Below, piece by piece: positions 36,721-47,679 of a DNA stretch of 64,000 nt. Both the position numbers and the translations under genes were made by a program. Below the pieces are notes generated by a model. That model had not been told where the DNA came from. It made no database searches and saw only the letters and a program-made list of their open reading frames with translations. Where the stretch lies: NCBI RefSeq assembly GCF_024323335.1, contig NC_066585.1, positions 186,488,184 through 186,552,183 of the forward strand. Direction: 5' to 3'. The DNA is from Lathyrus oleraceus (lineage: Eukaryota; Streptophyta; Magnoliopsida; Fabales; Fabaceae). Numbering within the stretch: the first letter of the stretch is position 1; the number at the start of each line of letters is the position of its first letter.

Positions 36721-38000
36721 CTATCAGAATCGGCGAAGATAACAAAACAGTGATACGTGAGCCGACACACATGCCAAAGACCCATGCTGGGGATAACAAC
36801 CGAAAGATTGACCAAAGAGTGCATGAGATATATTATCTATAGCCGTCAAAACGTAGATAATACACTCGCATGGAAGATTATCCATAACCGGGTTGTAGGT
36901 TGTTAAATGGATAAACGACCGAAAAGAAAAGGCAACGGGGTACCAGACTAGGTATGCAAAAGATGACCAATCAAAAGAGGATAAAGTTGCTTACTCGGAG
37001 CAAGTATCCAAGAAGAAGGGGAAGACCCAATGGGGACAATACTGCTTGATCAAGGCAAGTATTCAAAGGGGAAAAGAGTATCAATACCGCAAGCCGGATA
37101 CTGATAACTGCAAAGAGGGGATTACATCTACCGGTTTGTAGGCAGAAAACCACGGAAAAAGTAACCGTCATCAATCAGGATGAGCACAAAGGGTTAACTC
37201 CAACAAGGGGATGAAAGTGGGATTTTACAACTACCAGCTAGTAGGTAGAAAACCACAAAGATAGGACTTACAACTACCGGTTTGTAGGTAGAAGCCAAAA
37301 AATTCCGCTGAGGATGCGATGAATGAGTGTCGGTTAGTGAGCAACCATTCATTTATGCCCTAGAGAAGTACAAGAGACAGCGAACAAGAAGCCAATTTAG
37401 GATCGATCCAAGAAGGCAAACTGAATCAAGACTCATCCTAATGAGGAAAGAACTCAATAGGGAAAACCCATCCCATTATGGAGGGAACGGAAGCAACCGT
37501 CATCCACGAGGATGTATCTCGGTGGGGAGCGCAGAAGGAATGGTGGACATTTTCTGCTTAAGGGGTAGACTCTACATGGAGAGATCAGACACACCCACTT
37601 CTGCTAAAGGAATGGACCCAAGCTTGCAAGATGCTGCGAACTTCGAGGAGTAACACTGCTGGGGATACCCACTCAACTAAGGAGTCACTTGTTGGGAAAA
37701 CACCAACTTCTCAACCATGCTGATGAACCCAATTCTGAAGTCGATCCAATGGCGCGATGCTAAACTCTTTCCAACAACCGAATCTCGGCTGGTCACTACT
37801 GCCTAGGGCTAATGGACATGTTTGCAATGTTGATGCATGAGTTTTTTTTGTTGTTTTACACAATGCCCCATGATCATGGAAATGCTATGCACTAATGATG
37901 CAATATGTTATGCTTATCTAAATGATGAATGCATAAACACACGTCTCCTCCAGAGACAACACCGGGGAACTCCAGGAACTGTGCTGAGGATCTTATAATC
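36721..38000 (-). mobile_element. 3' untranslated region of element B, part left of C
   Basis: Non-coding and alignable with A at about 26980-28294, including the ctaccggtttgtaggtag block (about 37120-37300). The plus-strand frame 37327-37653 is the counterpart of 27668-28135 in A but diverges by frameshift, so it is not called a gene. Element C interrupts the region at acgtc (38001-38005). Confidence 0.7.
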
Positions 38001-38005
38001 ACGTC
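38001..38005. repeat. Target-site duplication acgtc (left) of element C
   Basis: It is repeated exactly at 46153-46157. The single unoccupied copy is in A at 28295-28299. Confidence 0.97.
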
Positions 38006-38589
38006 TGAAATTCTAGTTATCAGACTTTGGATGTCACACAGGTTGTTATGACATCCAATTCTGCACAGACAGGGATTATGCAGAACTTAATTATAAGTGC
38101 AGTAAATAACACAAGTAATTGTTCACCCAGTTCAGTCCAACATGACCTACATCTGGGGGCTACCAAGCCAGGGAGGAAATCCACTATTAGTAGTATCAAT
38201 TCAAAGCTAAACTCACCCGTTTACAACTTATCACTTAATCCCTACCCAATGCAATTTCAATCTTAATCTAAGATCAGAGTTCCTACTCACTCCCCCTCAA
38301 TCACCTCAGTGATATTAAAAACACTTTGAAGTCACACTTCAAAAACAACTCTTGGTTATGCTTCACAGCTTAAACCAAGATACACAGCACTCACGCTTAA
38401 AAGCTTTGAGTGACACAACACTTACAACTCAATGAACACCCTATGCCAAAGCAATCATCTATTTGATAATGACTTGGCTTACAAGATACGTCTAATTCTA
38501 GACTCACAAAAATACAGCAGTGAAGTAAGATGGACACACTAAATCTTCACGCCTCAAAATCCCTGAAACTGAATGGAGGAATGCCTTCC

Positions 38590-38597
38590 TTTTTATA
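38590..38597 (-). promoter_or_regulatory. TATA box of the C 3' LTR
   Basis: Minus-strand TATAAAAA lies about 0.77 kb into the LTR. The transcript-driving copy in the 5' LTR is at 45376-45383. Confidence 0.7.
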
Positions 38598-38829
38598 TTG
38601 CAGCACCTGGGCTTTTGCACCTGTATTTTCCTGAATTTTAGGTCACATACGTTCCCTCAAATTCAATATTTAGGTTGCTAACAAATAGGCTATTTGTTAG
38701 GTTCATTGAATGTAGCTTGGTTGTTGATTTCCTGGATTTTCTCTAAGCTGTTGACTTCCTAAAGAATAGCCTGAGAAAGCTGTAACAGAAAACTGAACAA
38801 CCTACAATTTAGCATATGCTGTCAGGCAT

Positions 38830-38845
38830 GAATGTCACGACATTC
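38830..38845. promoter_or_regulatory. Perfect inverted repeat GAATGTC-AC-GACATTC in U3
   Basis: Seven-base arms are separated by AC. Weaker versions are at 39101-39116 and 39235-39250, and TGTCATGACA is at 39304-39313. All lie upstream of the TATA box. The TGTC core is shared with auxin-response and TALE homeodomain sites, but which factor would bind is unknown. Confidence 0.5.
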
Positions 38846-39366
38846 AGCTTGACATCAAGGTCCATATGCTGAGTCTGTTTTCCCAGAAAACAGACTGTAC
38901 AAATCTGCTGACCTGTACATGATCAATATGACCATACTACAGTACCAGCTTACATTAGTAAATGTCAAAGTGTCCAACTTAACATTTACATAGTTGGCCT
39001 TAAGTTAGTTCTGCTATTCTCTTGAATAACAAACTAAGTAAAGTGCTGAAGTATAGCAGAACACCACTCTGCCCAATCTTCAGTAGCTGCTGTCAATGAT
39101 GAATGTCACAACATCCAGTTTGACATTCAATCAGTAGGCCTTATGCCAGGTCTGGTTCTTCCTTGATAACCAGACTGCAAGTGAATACTAAGTTCTAACA
39201 GAGCTTCTGTTCCTTAGTATCTGTTGACAGGTATGAATGTCACAACATTCAATAATCCTGTGTTAGCTAGTCCTGCAATAACTACAATGTAGTTACATAT
39301 ACATGTCATGACATCAGTCAAGACATTTGTGTTTTACCATACAATGCAGCCAATTAAACACCTACA

Positions 39367-39380
39367 AACTCCCCCTTTGG
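39367..39380 (-). other. Polypurine tract of element C
   Basis: In element sense CCAAAGGGGGAGTT directly precedes the 3' LTR. A second tract, AAAGGGGGAG, lies at 39631-39640. Multiple tracts are a Sirevirus trait. Confidence 0.85.
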
Positions 39381-39762
39381 CAAATTTTTGGCTAAAACAC
39401 TTTGATCCCCATAACAGAGTTCATGGCAGCGGAATAAAACTAGCTAATACACTCAGAGTGGCAGCACACTCACACACATGGAAGTTAAATAAAACTTCAC
39501 ATAGCAGCACACATATATTCGAAGTTGCACCTAAACTTCAACATCAGCTGCAAGGGGGGAATCTTCAGATCTGTCATGAGAGTCTGTTGTAGAGACCCAC
39601 TCTGTTTGTCAGGGGTATTGGTGGTTATTACTCCCCCTTTTTGTCACAAATGTTGCCAAAGCCAACAACATAGTCAGAGCACAATGACAGAGTTCCAGAC
39701 TTGGTTTTACTTCACAGTTTCAACCAAGTTCACATCCACTTGATCTTGCTTCACAGCTTCGA

Positions 39763-40032
39763 TCAAGTGATCACCCACTTTTGCTTTACAGTAGGTACCA
39801 CCATATCAGATGCCATGATGTTGTTTCTGACATCCAGAACCACTCCTGCATGAACAGCATCCTTGAACTCCTGCAGGTACAGAGGCCTTCTCTCTGTAGG
39901 GTGTCTCCTTACCCTCTTGTATTCACCCTTGATGCGCGCAGCATAGCTATGATATGTTGACCAATCATAGTCTTGTACAAATCGTTTAATAGGCAGAGAT
40001 ATTAAACAATTTATCCCAAACAACAGTGGTTG
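39763..40032 (-). CDS. In-frame extension downstream of the gag-pol stop, candidate readthrough product
   Basis: After the gag-pol TAG (40033-40035) the same frame stays open for 89 codons to TGA at 39763-39765. There is no ATG at its head: the first codons are CAA CCA CTG TTG. The TAG is followed by CAACCA, which fits the CARYYA leaky-stop context known from tobamoviruses and reported for soybean SIRE1, where an envelope-like protein is made by readthrough. The extension is basic in its first half (RIKGEYKRVRRH) and has no clear membrane segment or coiled coil. It is far shorter than the SIRE1 envelope-like frame, so it may be a truncated relic or a short C-terminal tail of Pol. Confidence 0.5.
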   Translation of the reverse strand, partial: QPLLFGINCLISLPIKRFVQDYDWSTYHSYAARIKGEYKRVRRHPTERRPLYLQEFKDAVHAGVVLDVRNNIMASDMVVPTVKQKWVIT

Positions 40033-43000
40033 CTATAATGTCTCAGAGAGACATATTCCCAGTTTGCTCCTTAAGTTTTCAAACTGAGTAGCATCCAGAG
40101 CCTTTGTAAATATGTCAGCCAGTTGAAGATCCGTGGCTACATGTTCCAAAGTGATCACCTTGTCTTCCACCAGATCTCTGATGAAGTGGTGCCTAATGTC
40201 AATATGTTTGGTCCTGCTGTGTTGGATGGGATTCTTGGAGATGTTGATGGCACTGAGATTATCACAGAACAATGTCATGACATTTTGATTGACATTGTAC
40301 TCAGTGAGCATTTGTTTCATCCAAACCAGTTGGGAGCAACTGCTTCCAGCCGCTATGTATTCAGCCTCTGCAGTGGACAGAGAGACACAGTTCTGCTTCT
40401 TGCTGAACCACGATATGAGGTTTTCTCCTAAGAAGAAACATCCACCTGATGTGCTTTTTCTGTCATCAGCACTTCCAGCCCAATCAGCATCACAGTACCC
40501 ATATAGGACAGGCTCAGACCCATGTGAGTACAGCATCCCATAGTCACATGTCCCATTGATGTACTTGAGGATCCTTTTGACTTGATTCAAGTGACTCACC
40601 TTGGGCTCTGCTTGATATCTGGCACACACTCCAACTGCATAGGAAATGTCAGGTCTACTTACAGTTAGATACAGCAGACTACCTATCATGCTTCTGTACA
40701 GGCATTGATCAACACTGGGTCCTCCATCATCTTTGGTTAATTTCAGATGAGTAGGAGCTGGAGTCCTCTTGTGCCTGGTATGATCCATACCAAACTTCTT
40801 AACTATGTTCTTGGCATACTTGCTTTGGGAGAGAAACATGGAGTCCTCCATTTGGTTTACTTGCATTCCAAGGAAATAGGTCAGTTCTCCCACTAGACTC
40901 ATTTCAAACTCAGATTGCATCTGGTGAACAAATTTTTTAACCATTTGTTCTGACATTCCACCAAAGACTATATCATCCACATAGATTTGAGCTATCATGA
41001 TTTTGCCTTCCTCATCCTTCACAAACAAGGTTTTATCTATGCCACCCTTTCTGTATCCATTTGTGGTCAGAAATTCGGTTAACCTTTCATACCAAGCTCT
41101 GGGTGCTTGCTTCAACCCATACAAGGCTTTCTTCAGCTTGTATACATGCTCAGGTTGGTTAGGATCACTAAACCCTTTGGGTTGTTCCACATAGACTTCT
41201 TCATTCAGGTAGCCATTCAAGAATGCACTCTTCACATCCATTTGAAATAGCTTAAACTTCAGGATGCATGCTACCCCCAACAGCAATCTGATGGACTCAA
41301 GTCTAGCCACAGGAGCAAATGTCTCATCAAAGTCTACTCCTTCAACTTGAGTGTATCCTTGAGCTACTAGTCTTGCTTTATTTCTAGTAATTACTCCTTT
41401 CTCATCAGATTTGTTTTTGTAGATCCACTTGGTACCAATGATGTTGGACCCTTCAGGTCTTGGAACCAGCTCCCATACTTCATGCCTTGTGAACTGCTCG
41501 AGTTCCTCTTGCATGGCAATGATCCAGTATTCATCAGTCAGGGCTTCTTTCACATTCTTTGGTTCAACCTTGGAAACAAAGCAGGAATTTGAGTTTATTC
41601 CCCTTGACCTGGTAGTTACACCACTGGTGGGATCCCCTATGATAAGATCCTTAGGGTGGTCTTTCTGAATTCTGATAGATGGCACTTTGGCAGGTGCTTC
41701 TACTTCACATTCAGGAGGAGGTTCCTGTACTTCTTCAGGCTTGACTGGACTGTCAGTTGGACTATCAAGGAATGTTTCAACATCCTCCATGACATCGGTT
41801 CCTTCCTCTTTATCATCCACAATGACATTTATGGATTCCATCAGGACATTGGTCCTGTAGTTGAACACTCTATAGGCTCTGCTGTTCGTGGAGTATCCCA
41901 GAAATACGCCTTCATCACTTTTGGGATCTAGCTTCCTTCTCTGTTCACGATCTGTGAGAATGTAGCATTTACTTCCAAAAATATGAAAGTACTTCACAGT
42001 GGGTTTTCTACCCTTCCATATTTCATACAGAGTGGAGGAGGTTCCTTTTCTCAAGGTGACTCTGTTGTGAACATAGCACGCCGTATTCATTGCTTCAGCC
42101 CAAAAGTGCATAGGGAGCTTCTTTGCATGAATCATTGCTCTGGCAGATTCTTGAATAGTTCTATTTTTTCTTTCAACTATTCCATTCTGCTGAGGAGTTA
42201 TAGGGGAGGAGAACTCATGGCTTATTCCTTCAGATGAGCAGAACTCATCAAACTTGGAATTCTTGAACTCAGTGCCATGATCACTTCTAATCCGGACCAC
42301 ACAGCTGTCCTTTTCTCTTTGAAGTCTTATGCACAGATCCTTGAAGACATCAAATGTATCTGACTTCTCTCTGATGAAGTTTATCCACGTGTATCTGGAA
42401 TGGTCATCAACCACCACGTAGGCATACTTCTTCCCTCCAAGACTTTCCACCTGCATAGGTCCCATTAGGTCCATGTGCAGCAGTTCCAGAACTCTGGAGG
42501 TTGTGGAATGTCCCAGCTTTGGGTGTGACATCTTGGTTTGCTTGCCCACTTGGCATTCTCCACAGACTCTACCTTCATCAATCAGAAGCTTTGGCATTCC
42601 TCTGACTGCTTCCTTGGATATGATCTTCTTCATTCCACGTAAGTGGAGATGGCCAAGTCTTCTATGCCACAGCTTCACCTCCTGTTCTTCCTTGGCTGAG
42701 GAGCACGTTGTGGAAAAGTTAGAGAGGTCAGGTTCCCACAGATAGCAGTTGTCTTTGGACCTGGTTCCTCTCATAACTTCCTGATTGTCACCATTTGTCA
42801 CAATGCACTGCTCCTTCGTAAACTGAACATGAAAACCTTGATCACACAGCTGACTTATACTGATGAGGTTTGCAGTGAGTCCTCTTACTAACAGCACATT
42901 GTTCAGTTTTGGCACTCCAGAACAGTCCAGTTTGCCCACACCTCTGATTTTTCCTTTGGCACCATCACCAAAAGTCACATAGCTGGTGGTGTGAGGTTGA

Positions 43001-44721
43001 ATGTCTACCAGTAGATTTTCCATACCAGTCATATGTCTTGAGCATCCACTGTCAAAGTACCAGTCTTCTCTGGAAGAAGCCCTTAGGGCAGTGTGTGCTA
43101 TCCTAGCATACCATTGTTGCTTCTTAATGGGAACACATCGCTTGCGTGTGTTATGCTTAGGTCTGACAGGTGAGGCTCTGTTAGGGAAGCCATGAATCCA
43201 GTAGCAGAAGGCTTTTATATGTCCAAGCCTGCCACAGTGGTGACACCGCAAATTCTGGAATATTCTCTTTTGATGATCATTCATCCTAGCTCCTCGATGT
43301 TGAGACATCGGTTGTGACATCTGCTTGAACTTCTGAACTTTAGCCTTTGGGCGTTTGTGTTCAGTTCTTTTTCTAAATCCTAGCCCAGATTTGGTTCCAG
43401 ACTGCTGTCCCACCTTTAGGATTTCTTCCAAGGTGTCAGTTCCCTTATTCATCATTCTGATGGATTTGGTCATCTGGTTCAGCTTGGAGGTCAGCAGGGC
43501 TATCTCATCATTCAGCCCTTCTATGGCAGACAGTTGTTTCTGTCTCTCATCTTCCAGTTCCTTGATGAGTTTCTTCTGCTTTTCACCTTGTGCACGTACT
43601 TCTGCACTGGTGGTACACAGCTTCTTATATGCTGCAGCAAGTTCATCAAAGGTCAGCTCATCTGCACTTGTGTCATCTTCAGAGACACACACACTAGTTA
43701 GTGCAGTGACATGTTTGGCAGATTCTCCTTCAGATTCACTTTCAGAATCTCCTTCAGACCATGTGATAGCTAGCCCCTTATTTTGCAATTTGAGGTAAGT
43801 AGGACATTCAGCTCTGACGTGTCCATACCCTTCACAACCATGACACTGGATTCCTTTCCCATGGTTGAACTTTTCTTCAGAAGTTGATCTTTTCTTAATG
43901 TCAGACGGGATGTTCTTGACATTGGGTCTACCTCTTTGATCAATCTTCCTCATGAACTTGTTGAATTGCCTTCCAAGCATGGCTAAGGCTTCTGATATAC
44001 TTTCATCACCTCCAGTATATCCTTCTTCTGCCTCCTCTTCAGCATTAGATACAAAGGCTATGCTTTTCTTCTTCTCAGCATACTCACCTAAGCCCATTTC
44101 AAAGGTTTGGAGAGAACCAATGAGCTCATCTACCTTCATATTGCTGATGTCCTGAGCCTCCTCTATAGCAGTGACCTTCATAGCAAACCTCTTAGGCAAG
44201 GACCTGAGAATCTTTCTTACAAGTTTCTCTTCGGTCATTTTCTCACCTAGTCCACCAGAGGTGTTTGCAATTTCAAGAATATTCATGTGGAAGTCATGAA
44301 TAGTCTCATCCTCTTTCATCCTCAGATTTTCAAACTTGGTTGTCAGCATCTGAAGTTTTGACATCTTCACCTTGGAAGTACCTTCATGAGTTACCTTGAG
44401 GGTATCCCAAACTTCCTTAGCTAGTTCACAATGGTGCACCAGCCTGAAGATGTTCTTAGTGATTCCATTGAACAGTGCATTCAAGGCTTTGGAATTTCCA
44501 AGAGCTAATGCCTCTTGTTCCTTGTCCCAGTCTTCTTCAGGAATCTGCACACTGACTCCATCTTCACCTGTCCTCCTTGGATGTTCCCATCCTTTGTTGA
44601 CAGCTCTCCAGACTTTGCTGTCTAGAGACCTTAAGAAGGCTATCATACGAGGCTTCCAGTCATCATAATTAGAGCCATCCAACATGGGTGGTCTATTTGA
44701 GTGTCCTAAGTCCTTGTCCAT
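40033..44721 (-). CDS. gag-pol: Sirevirus Gag-Pol polyprotein, intact
   Basis: A 1562-residue single frame starts at an ATG about 56 bp after the primer site. Gag (about 1-540) begins MDKDLGHSNRPPMLDG and has two CX2CX4HX4C zinc knuckles, at about 293-306 and 493-506. An acidic and then coiled-coil-like stretch separates them. The protease has DSGCSRHMTG (about 557). Integrase has the HHCC zinc finger (about 685-723) and D751, D814 and E850 as the likely DDE triad. Reverse transcriptase runs from about 1080 with YVDD at 1247-1250. RNase H has CDADWAG (about 1410), STAEAEY (about 1449) and ADIFTKAL near the C-terminus. All catalytic motifs look intact. The polyprotein would form particles, copy the RNA and integrate the cDNA. 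Gag and Pol share one frame, as usual in copia elements. Confidence 0.97.
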   Translation of the reverse strand: MDKDLGHSNRPPMLDGSNYDDWKPRMIAFLRSLDSKVWRAVNKGWEHPRRTGEDGVSVQIPEEDWDKEQEALALGNSKALNALFNGITKNIFRLVHHCELAKEVWDTLKVTHEGTSKVKMSKLQMLTTKFENLRMKEDETIHDFHMNILEIANTSGGLGEKMTEEKLVRKILRSLPKRFAMKVTAIEEAQDISNMKVDELIGSLQTFEMGLGEYAEKKKSIAFVSNAEEEAEEGYTGGDESISEALAMLGRQFNKFMRKIDQRGRPNVKNIPSDIKKRSTSEEKFNHGKGIQCHGCEGYGHVRAECPTYLKLQNKGLAITWSEGDSESESEGESAKHVTALTSVCVSEDDTSADELTFDELAAAYKKLCTTSAEVRAQGEKQKKLIKELEDERQKQLSAIEGLNDEIALLTSKLNQMTKSIRMMNKGTDTLEEILKVGQQSGTKSGLGFRKRTEHKRPKAKVQKFKQMSQPMSQHRGARMNDHQKRIFQNLRCHHCGRLGHIKAFCYWIHGFPNRASPVRPKHNTRKRCVPIKKQQWYARIAHTALRASSREDWYFDSGCSRHMTGMENLLVDIQPHTTSYVTFGDGAKGKIRGVGKLDCSGVPKLNNVLLVRGLTANLISISQLCDQGFHVQFTKEQCIVTNGDNQEVMRGTRSKDNCYLWEPDLSNFSTTCSSAKEEQEVKLWHRRLGHLHLRGMKKIISKEAVRGMPKLLIDEGRVCGECQVGKQTKMSHPKLGHSTTSRVLELLHMDLMGPMQVESLGGKKYAYVVVDDHSRYTWINFIREKSDTFDVFKDLCIRLQREKDSCVVRIRSDHGTEFKNSKFDEFCSSEGISHEFSSPITPQQNGIVERKNRTIQESARAMIHAKKLPMHFWAEAMNTACYVHNRVTLRKGTSSTLYEIWKGRKPTVKYFHIFGSKCYILTDREQRRKLDPKSDEGVFLGYSTNSRAYRVFNYRTNVLMESINVIVDDKEEGTDVMEDVETFLDSPTDSPVKPEEVQEPPPECEVEAPAKVPSIRIQKDHPKDLIIGDPTSGVTTRSRGINSNSCFVSKVEPKNVKEALTDEYWIIAMQEELEQFTRHEVWELVPRPEGSNIIGTKWIYKNKSDEKGVITRNKARLVAQGYTQVEGVDFDETFAPVARLESIRLLLGVACILKFKLFQMDVKSAFLNGYLNEEVYVEQPKGFSDPNQPEHVYKLKKALYGLKQAPRAWYERLTEFLTTNGYRKGGIDKTLFVKDEEGKIMIAQIYVDDIVFGGMSEQMVKKFVHQMQSEFEMSLVGELTYFLGMQVNQMEDSMFLSQSKYAKNIVKKFGMDHTRHKRTPAPTHLKLTKDDGGPSVDQCLYRSMIGSLLYLTVSRPDISYAVGVCARYQAEPKVSHLNQVKRILKYINGTCDYGMLYSHGSEPVLYGYCDADWAGSADDRKSTSGGCFFLGENLISWFSKKQNCVSLSTAEAEYIAAGSSCSQLVWMKQMLTEYNVNQNVMTLFCDNLSAINISKNPIQHSRTKHIDIRHHFIRDLVEDKVITLEHVATDLQLADIFTKALDATQFENLRSKLGICLSETL

Positions 44722-44777
44722 GGTACTAGAAAGTAACTTCCCTAGATCTCACCCAGAACTTCACAGGCAGGGTGCCT

Positions 44778-44789
44778 GCTCTGATGCCA
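44778..44789 (-). other. Primer binding site of element C
   Basis: In element sense TGGCATCAGAGC lies two bases from the 5' LTR. The usual copia site for initiator tRNA-Met is TGGTATCAGAGC, so there is one T-to-C difference. Confidence 0.88.
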
Positions 44790-44791
44790 AT

Positions 44792-46152
44792 TGAAATTCT
44801 AGTTATCAGACTTTGGATGTCACACAGGTTGTTATGACATCCAATTCTGCACAGACAGGGATTATGCAGAACTTAATTATAAGTGCAGTAAATAACACAA
44901 GTAATTGTTCACCCAGTTCAGTCCAACATGACCTACATCTGGGGGCTACCAAGCCAGGGAGGAAATCCACTATTAGTAGTATCAATTCAAAGCTAAACTC
45001 ACCCGTTTACAACTTATCACTTAATCCCTACCCAATGCAATTTCAATCTTAATCTAAGATCAGAGTTCCTACTCACTCCCCCTCAATCACCTCAGTGATA
45101 TTAAAAACACTTTGAAGTCACACTTCAAAAACAACTCTTGGTTATGCTTCACAGCTTAAACCAAGATACACAGCACTCACGCTTAAAAGCTTTGAGTGAC
45201 ACAACACTTACAACTCAATGAACACCCTATGCCAAAGCAATCATCTATTTGATAATGACTTGGCTTACAAGATACGTCTAATTCTAGACTCACAAAAATA
45301 CAGCAGTGAAGTAAGATGGACACACTAAATCTTCACGCCTCAAAATCCCTGAAACTGAATGGAGGAATGCCTTCCTTTTTATATTGCAGCACCTGGGCTT
45401 TTGCACCTGTATTTTCCTGAATTTTAGGTCACATACGTTCCCTCAAATTCAATATTTAGGTTGCTAACAAATAGGCTATTTGTTAGGTTCATTGAATGTA
45501 GCTTGGTTGTTGATTTCCTGGATTTTCTCTAAGTTGTTGACTTCCTAAAGAATAGCCTGAGAAAGCTGTAACAGAAAACTGAACAACCTACAATTTAGCA
45601 TATGCTGTCAGGCATGAATGTCACGACATTCAGCTTGACATCAAGGTCCATATGCTGAGTCTGTTTTCCCAGAAAACAGACTGTACAAATCTGCTGACCT
45701 GTACATGATCAATATGACCATACTACAGTACCAGCTTACATTAGTAAATGTCAAAGTGTCCAACTTAACATTTACACAGTTGGCCTTAAGTTAGTTCTGC
45801 TATTCTCTTGAATAACAAACTAAGTAAAGTGCTGAAGTATAGCAGAACACCACTCTGCCCAATCTTCAGTAGCTGCTGTCAATGATGAATGTCACAACAT
45901 CCAGTTTGACATTCAATCAGTAGGCCTTATGCCAGGTCTGGTTCTTCCTTGATAACCAGACTGCAAGTGAATACTAAGTTCTAACAGAGCTTCTGTTCCT
46001 TAGTATCTGTTGACAGGTATGAATGTCACAGCATTCAATAATCCTGTGTTAGCTAGTCCTGCAATAACTACAATGTAGTTACATATACATGTCATGACAT
46101 CAGTCAAGACATTTGTGTTTTACCATACAATGCAGCCAATTAAACACCTACA
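44792..46152 (-). mobile_element. 5' LTR of element C
   Basis: The 1361-bp partner of 38006-39366, next to the primer site, with its TATA box at 45376-45383. The plus-strand 79-codon frame repeated in both LTRs is antisense and not a gene. Confidence 0.95.
45376..45383 (-). promoter_or_regulatory. TATA box of the C 5' LTR
   Basis: Minus-strand TATAAAAA. This is the box expected to drive the genomic RNA of C. Confidence 0.7.
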
Positions 46153-46157
46153 ACGTC
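46153..46157. repeat. Target-site duplication acgtc (right) of element C
   Basis: Exact repeat of 38001-38005. Confidence 0.97.
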
Positions 46158-47068
46158 AACTTCCACCCTGCTGGGGAAAGACAAACCTTGTTGAGGATGC
46201 ACTCCATCGAACCTGAACTGCTTGGAGATTACCCTGCTAGGGGAGGCAACCCATTCTTATCTCTACTGGGGATGATTTTCTCCGAACCCGATCCGCTTGG
46301 GGACCTCGCTGAGGGAAAACCATCAACGCAAACCCTACTGGGAAGGCAGTAACCTTCAGGCTCGCTGAGGAGACACTGATCTCAAATCTGTTAGGGAGGT
46401 AACCCTCTCACACCCACTGGGGAAATACAACTTATTGGACACGGAACACCTGTCGAGTCGCCGAACAGTGGCATCTATCGTCCACCCACAGTGTCGGCTT
46501 TCCTCTTTTGAGAACACCCAGATTCGCCTAGACTCCTCTGATTCATCCCACGAAGATCGAATTCCTGGGATTCATACAAACTTCCCAATCATCGGACTTT
46601 GAAGAGTCTTCTTGATTAACTTTCCAGGACTGTCGTCGTAATCCTTCATTGTCCTTTCACCGTTCAACTATCTCTTGCCCCTGATCAGGCTCTGCAGCAG
46701 AGATCGTTAGATAAAAGCGTGCCCCAGGTATGCCCCAGGTGTTCCGATATTTCAACGCCTAAGTCACTCAAACTTCCGAATAAGATTTCCAGATTTCAAC
46801 CTCATAAGCATGCATCGGAAGGGACCTCTATGTTTCAAAATGCAAATATTCTTATCAAAATAAACGGATGTTTTCGTAATCAAAACGGTAATGACACAAA
46901 AACAAAATTATTTGACTGAACACGCATTTTATTGACTGAAAAAAGAAGATGGCTCACAACCGAGCAACACACAGGAAGCAAACCCTGGAAAGAGGTGATT
47001 GCACATAAAAGGAAAAAATCTATCCTAATGGCAACGTGAAACTGTGATCTCATCGGGTTCCAACTCAG
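46158..47068 (-). mobile_element. 3' untranslated region of element B, part right of C
   Basis: This continues the alignment with A from about 28300 to 29330. No coding frame. It has the repeated gctgggga motif and the segment catgcatcggaagggacctctatg shared with A. Confidence 0.7.
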
Positions 47069-47640
47069 TTACACCTCATATGTCCATAAGACTTTCCGCA
47101 CTTTCGGCCTTCTGAACAAGACGCTTCCGATTCGATCTCTGTCGGAGATTAGCCGTGATGTCTTAACCAAAGCACAAACGATCATGCTAGGCGCAGTTGT
47201 TCGTTTCATTCCCTCTTTTGCCTGGACCGCCCTTTCAGGTTTCAGTCCACCGGGATACCCTTTTTTGCCCAAGTCGCCCTTGTGGGGTTTTCGACTTGCC
47301 GGGTGTACAGTTTTTTTTATTATCCCTAACTTTTGCCCGAACCTTTCTTCTTTTTTTTGTTCGCCGGGATGCCCTTTTTTGCCTGGACTCTTTTATTCTT
47401 TTTGTCCAGCGGGTCTCTTTTTCACGAAGTATCTTTTAACTGCGTCCGCATTCACAGGGGATGGAAAATCCTCATCATCCGTGGTCGTCAGCAACAAGGC
47501 TCTGTCAGGGAAAACCCCTTTTGACCACGAACGGACATTCATAATTGTTTATCCACTTGCCCCACGATCGTCTTGAGGAGGAAGGATCCTTTTCAACACC
47601 ACATCTCTTCCATGCTACCCACGAGGTCGCACTTCTCGGT
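47069..47640 (-). pseudogene. Pol C-terminal tail of element B, degraded
   Basis: The counterpart of 29337-29991 in A, with the same GKW..NYECPF type segment and basic tail. Different small indels break the frame. Integrase core motifs are absent on its upstream side. Confidence 0.5.
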
Positions 47641-47679
47641 CAACAACACGCTTCATTTACTGGGTACCACTGCCCCAAG

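Larger units (their letters stand above)
38006..39366 (-). mobile_element. 3' LTR of element C
   Basis: It is next to the polypurine tract on its right. The U3 contains several inverted TGTC...GACA motifs: 38830-38845, 39101-39116, 39235-39250 and 39304-39313, with a wider-spaced pair at 38029-38056 outside U3. The differences seen from the 5' LTR are around 38752, 38992 and 39244. Confidence 0.95.
38006..46152 (-). mobile_element. Element C: complete young Sirevirus-type Ty1/copia retrotransposon (8147 bp)
   Basis: Two 1361-bp LTRs (38006-39366 and 44792-46152) begin TGAAATTC and end CCTACA on the plus strand, with about three differences between them. It has the 5-bp duplication acgtc, an initiator-Met-type primer site, purine tracts and an intact gag-pol in the copia order protease-integrase-RT-RNase H. 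The Gag start, very long Gag with two zinc knuckles and multiple polypurine tracts fit the Sirevirus (SIRE/Maximus) lineage. With intact coding capacity and almost identical LTRs it may still be mobile. Confidence 0.97.

Noticed and set aside
40123..44668. Many plus-strand frames opposite gag-pol
   Set aside because: Shadows of the long intact minus-strand coding frame.
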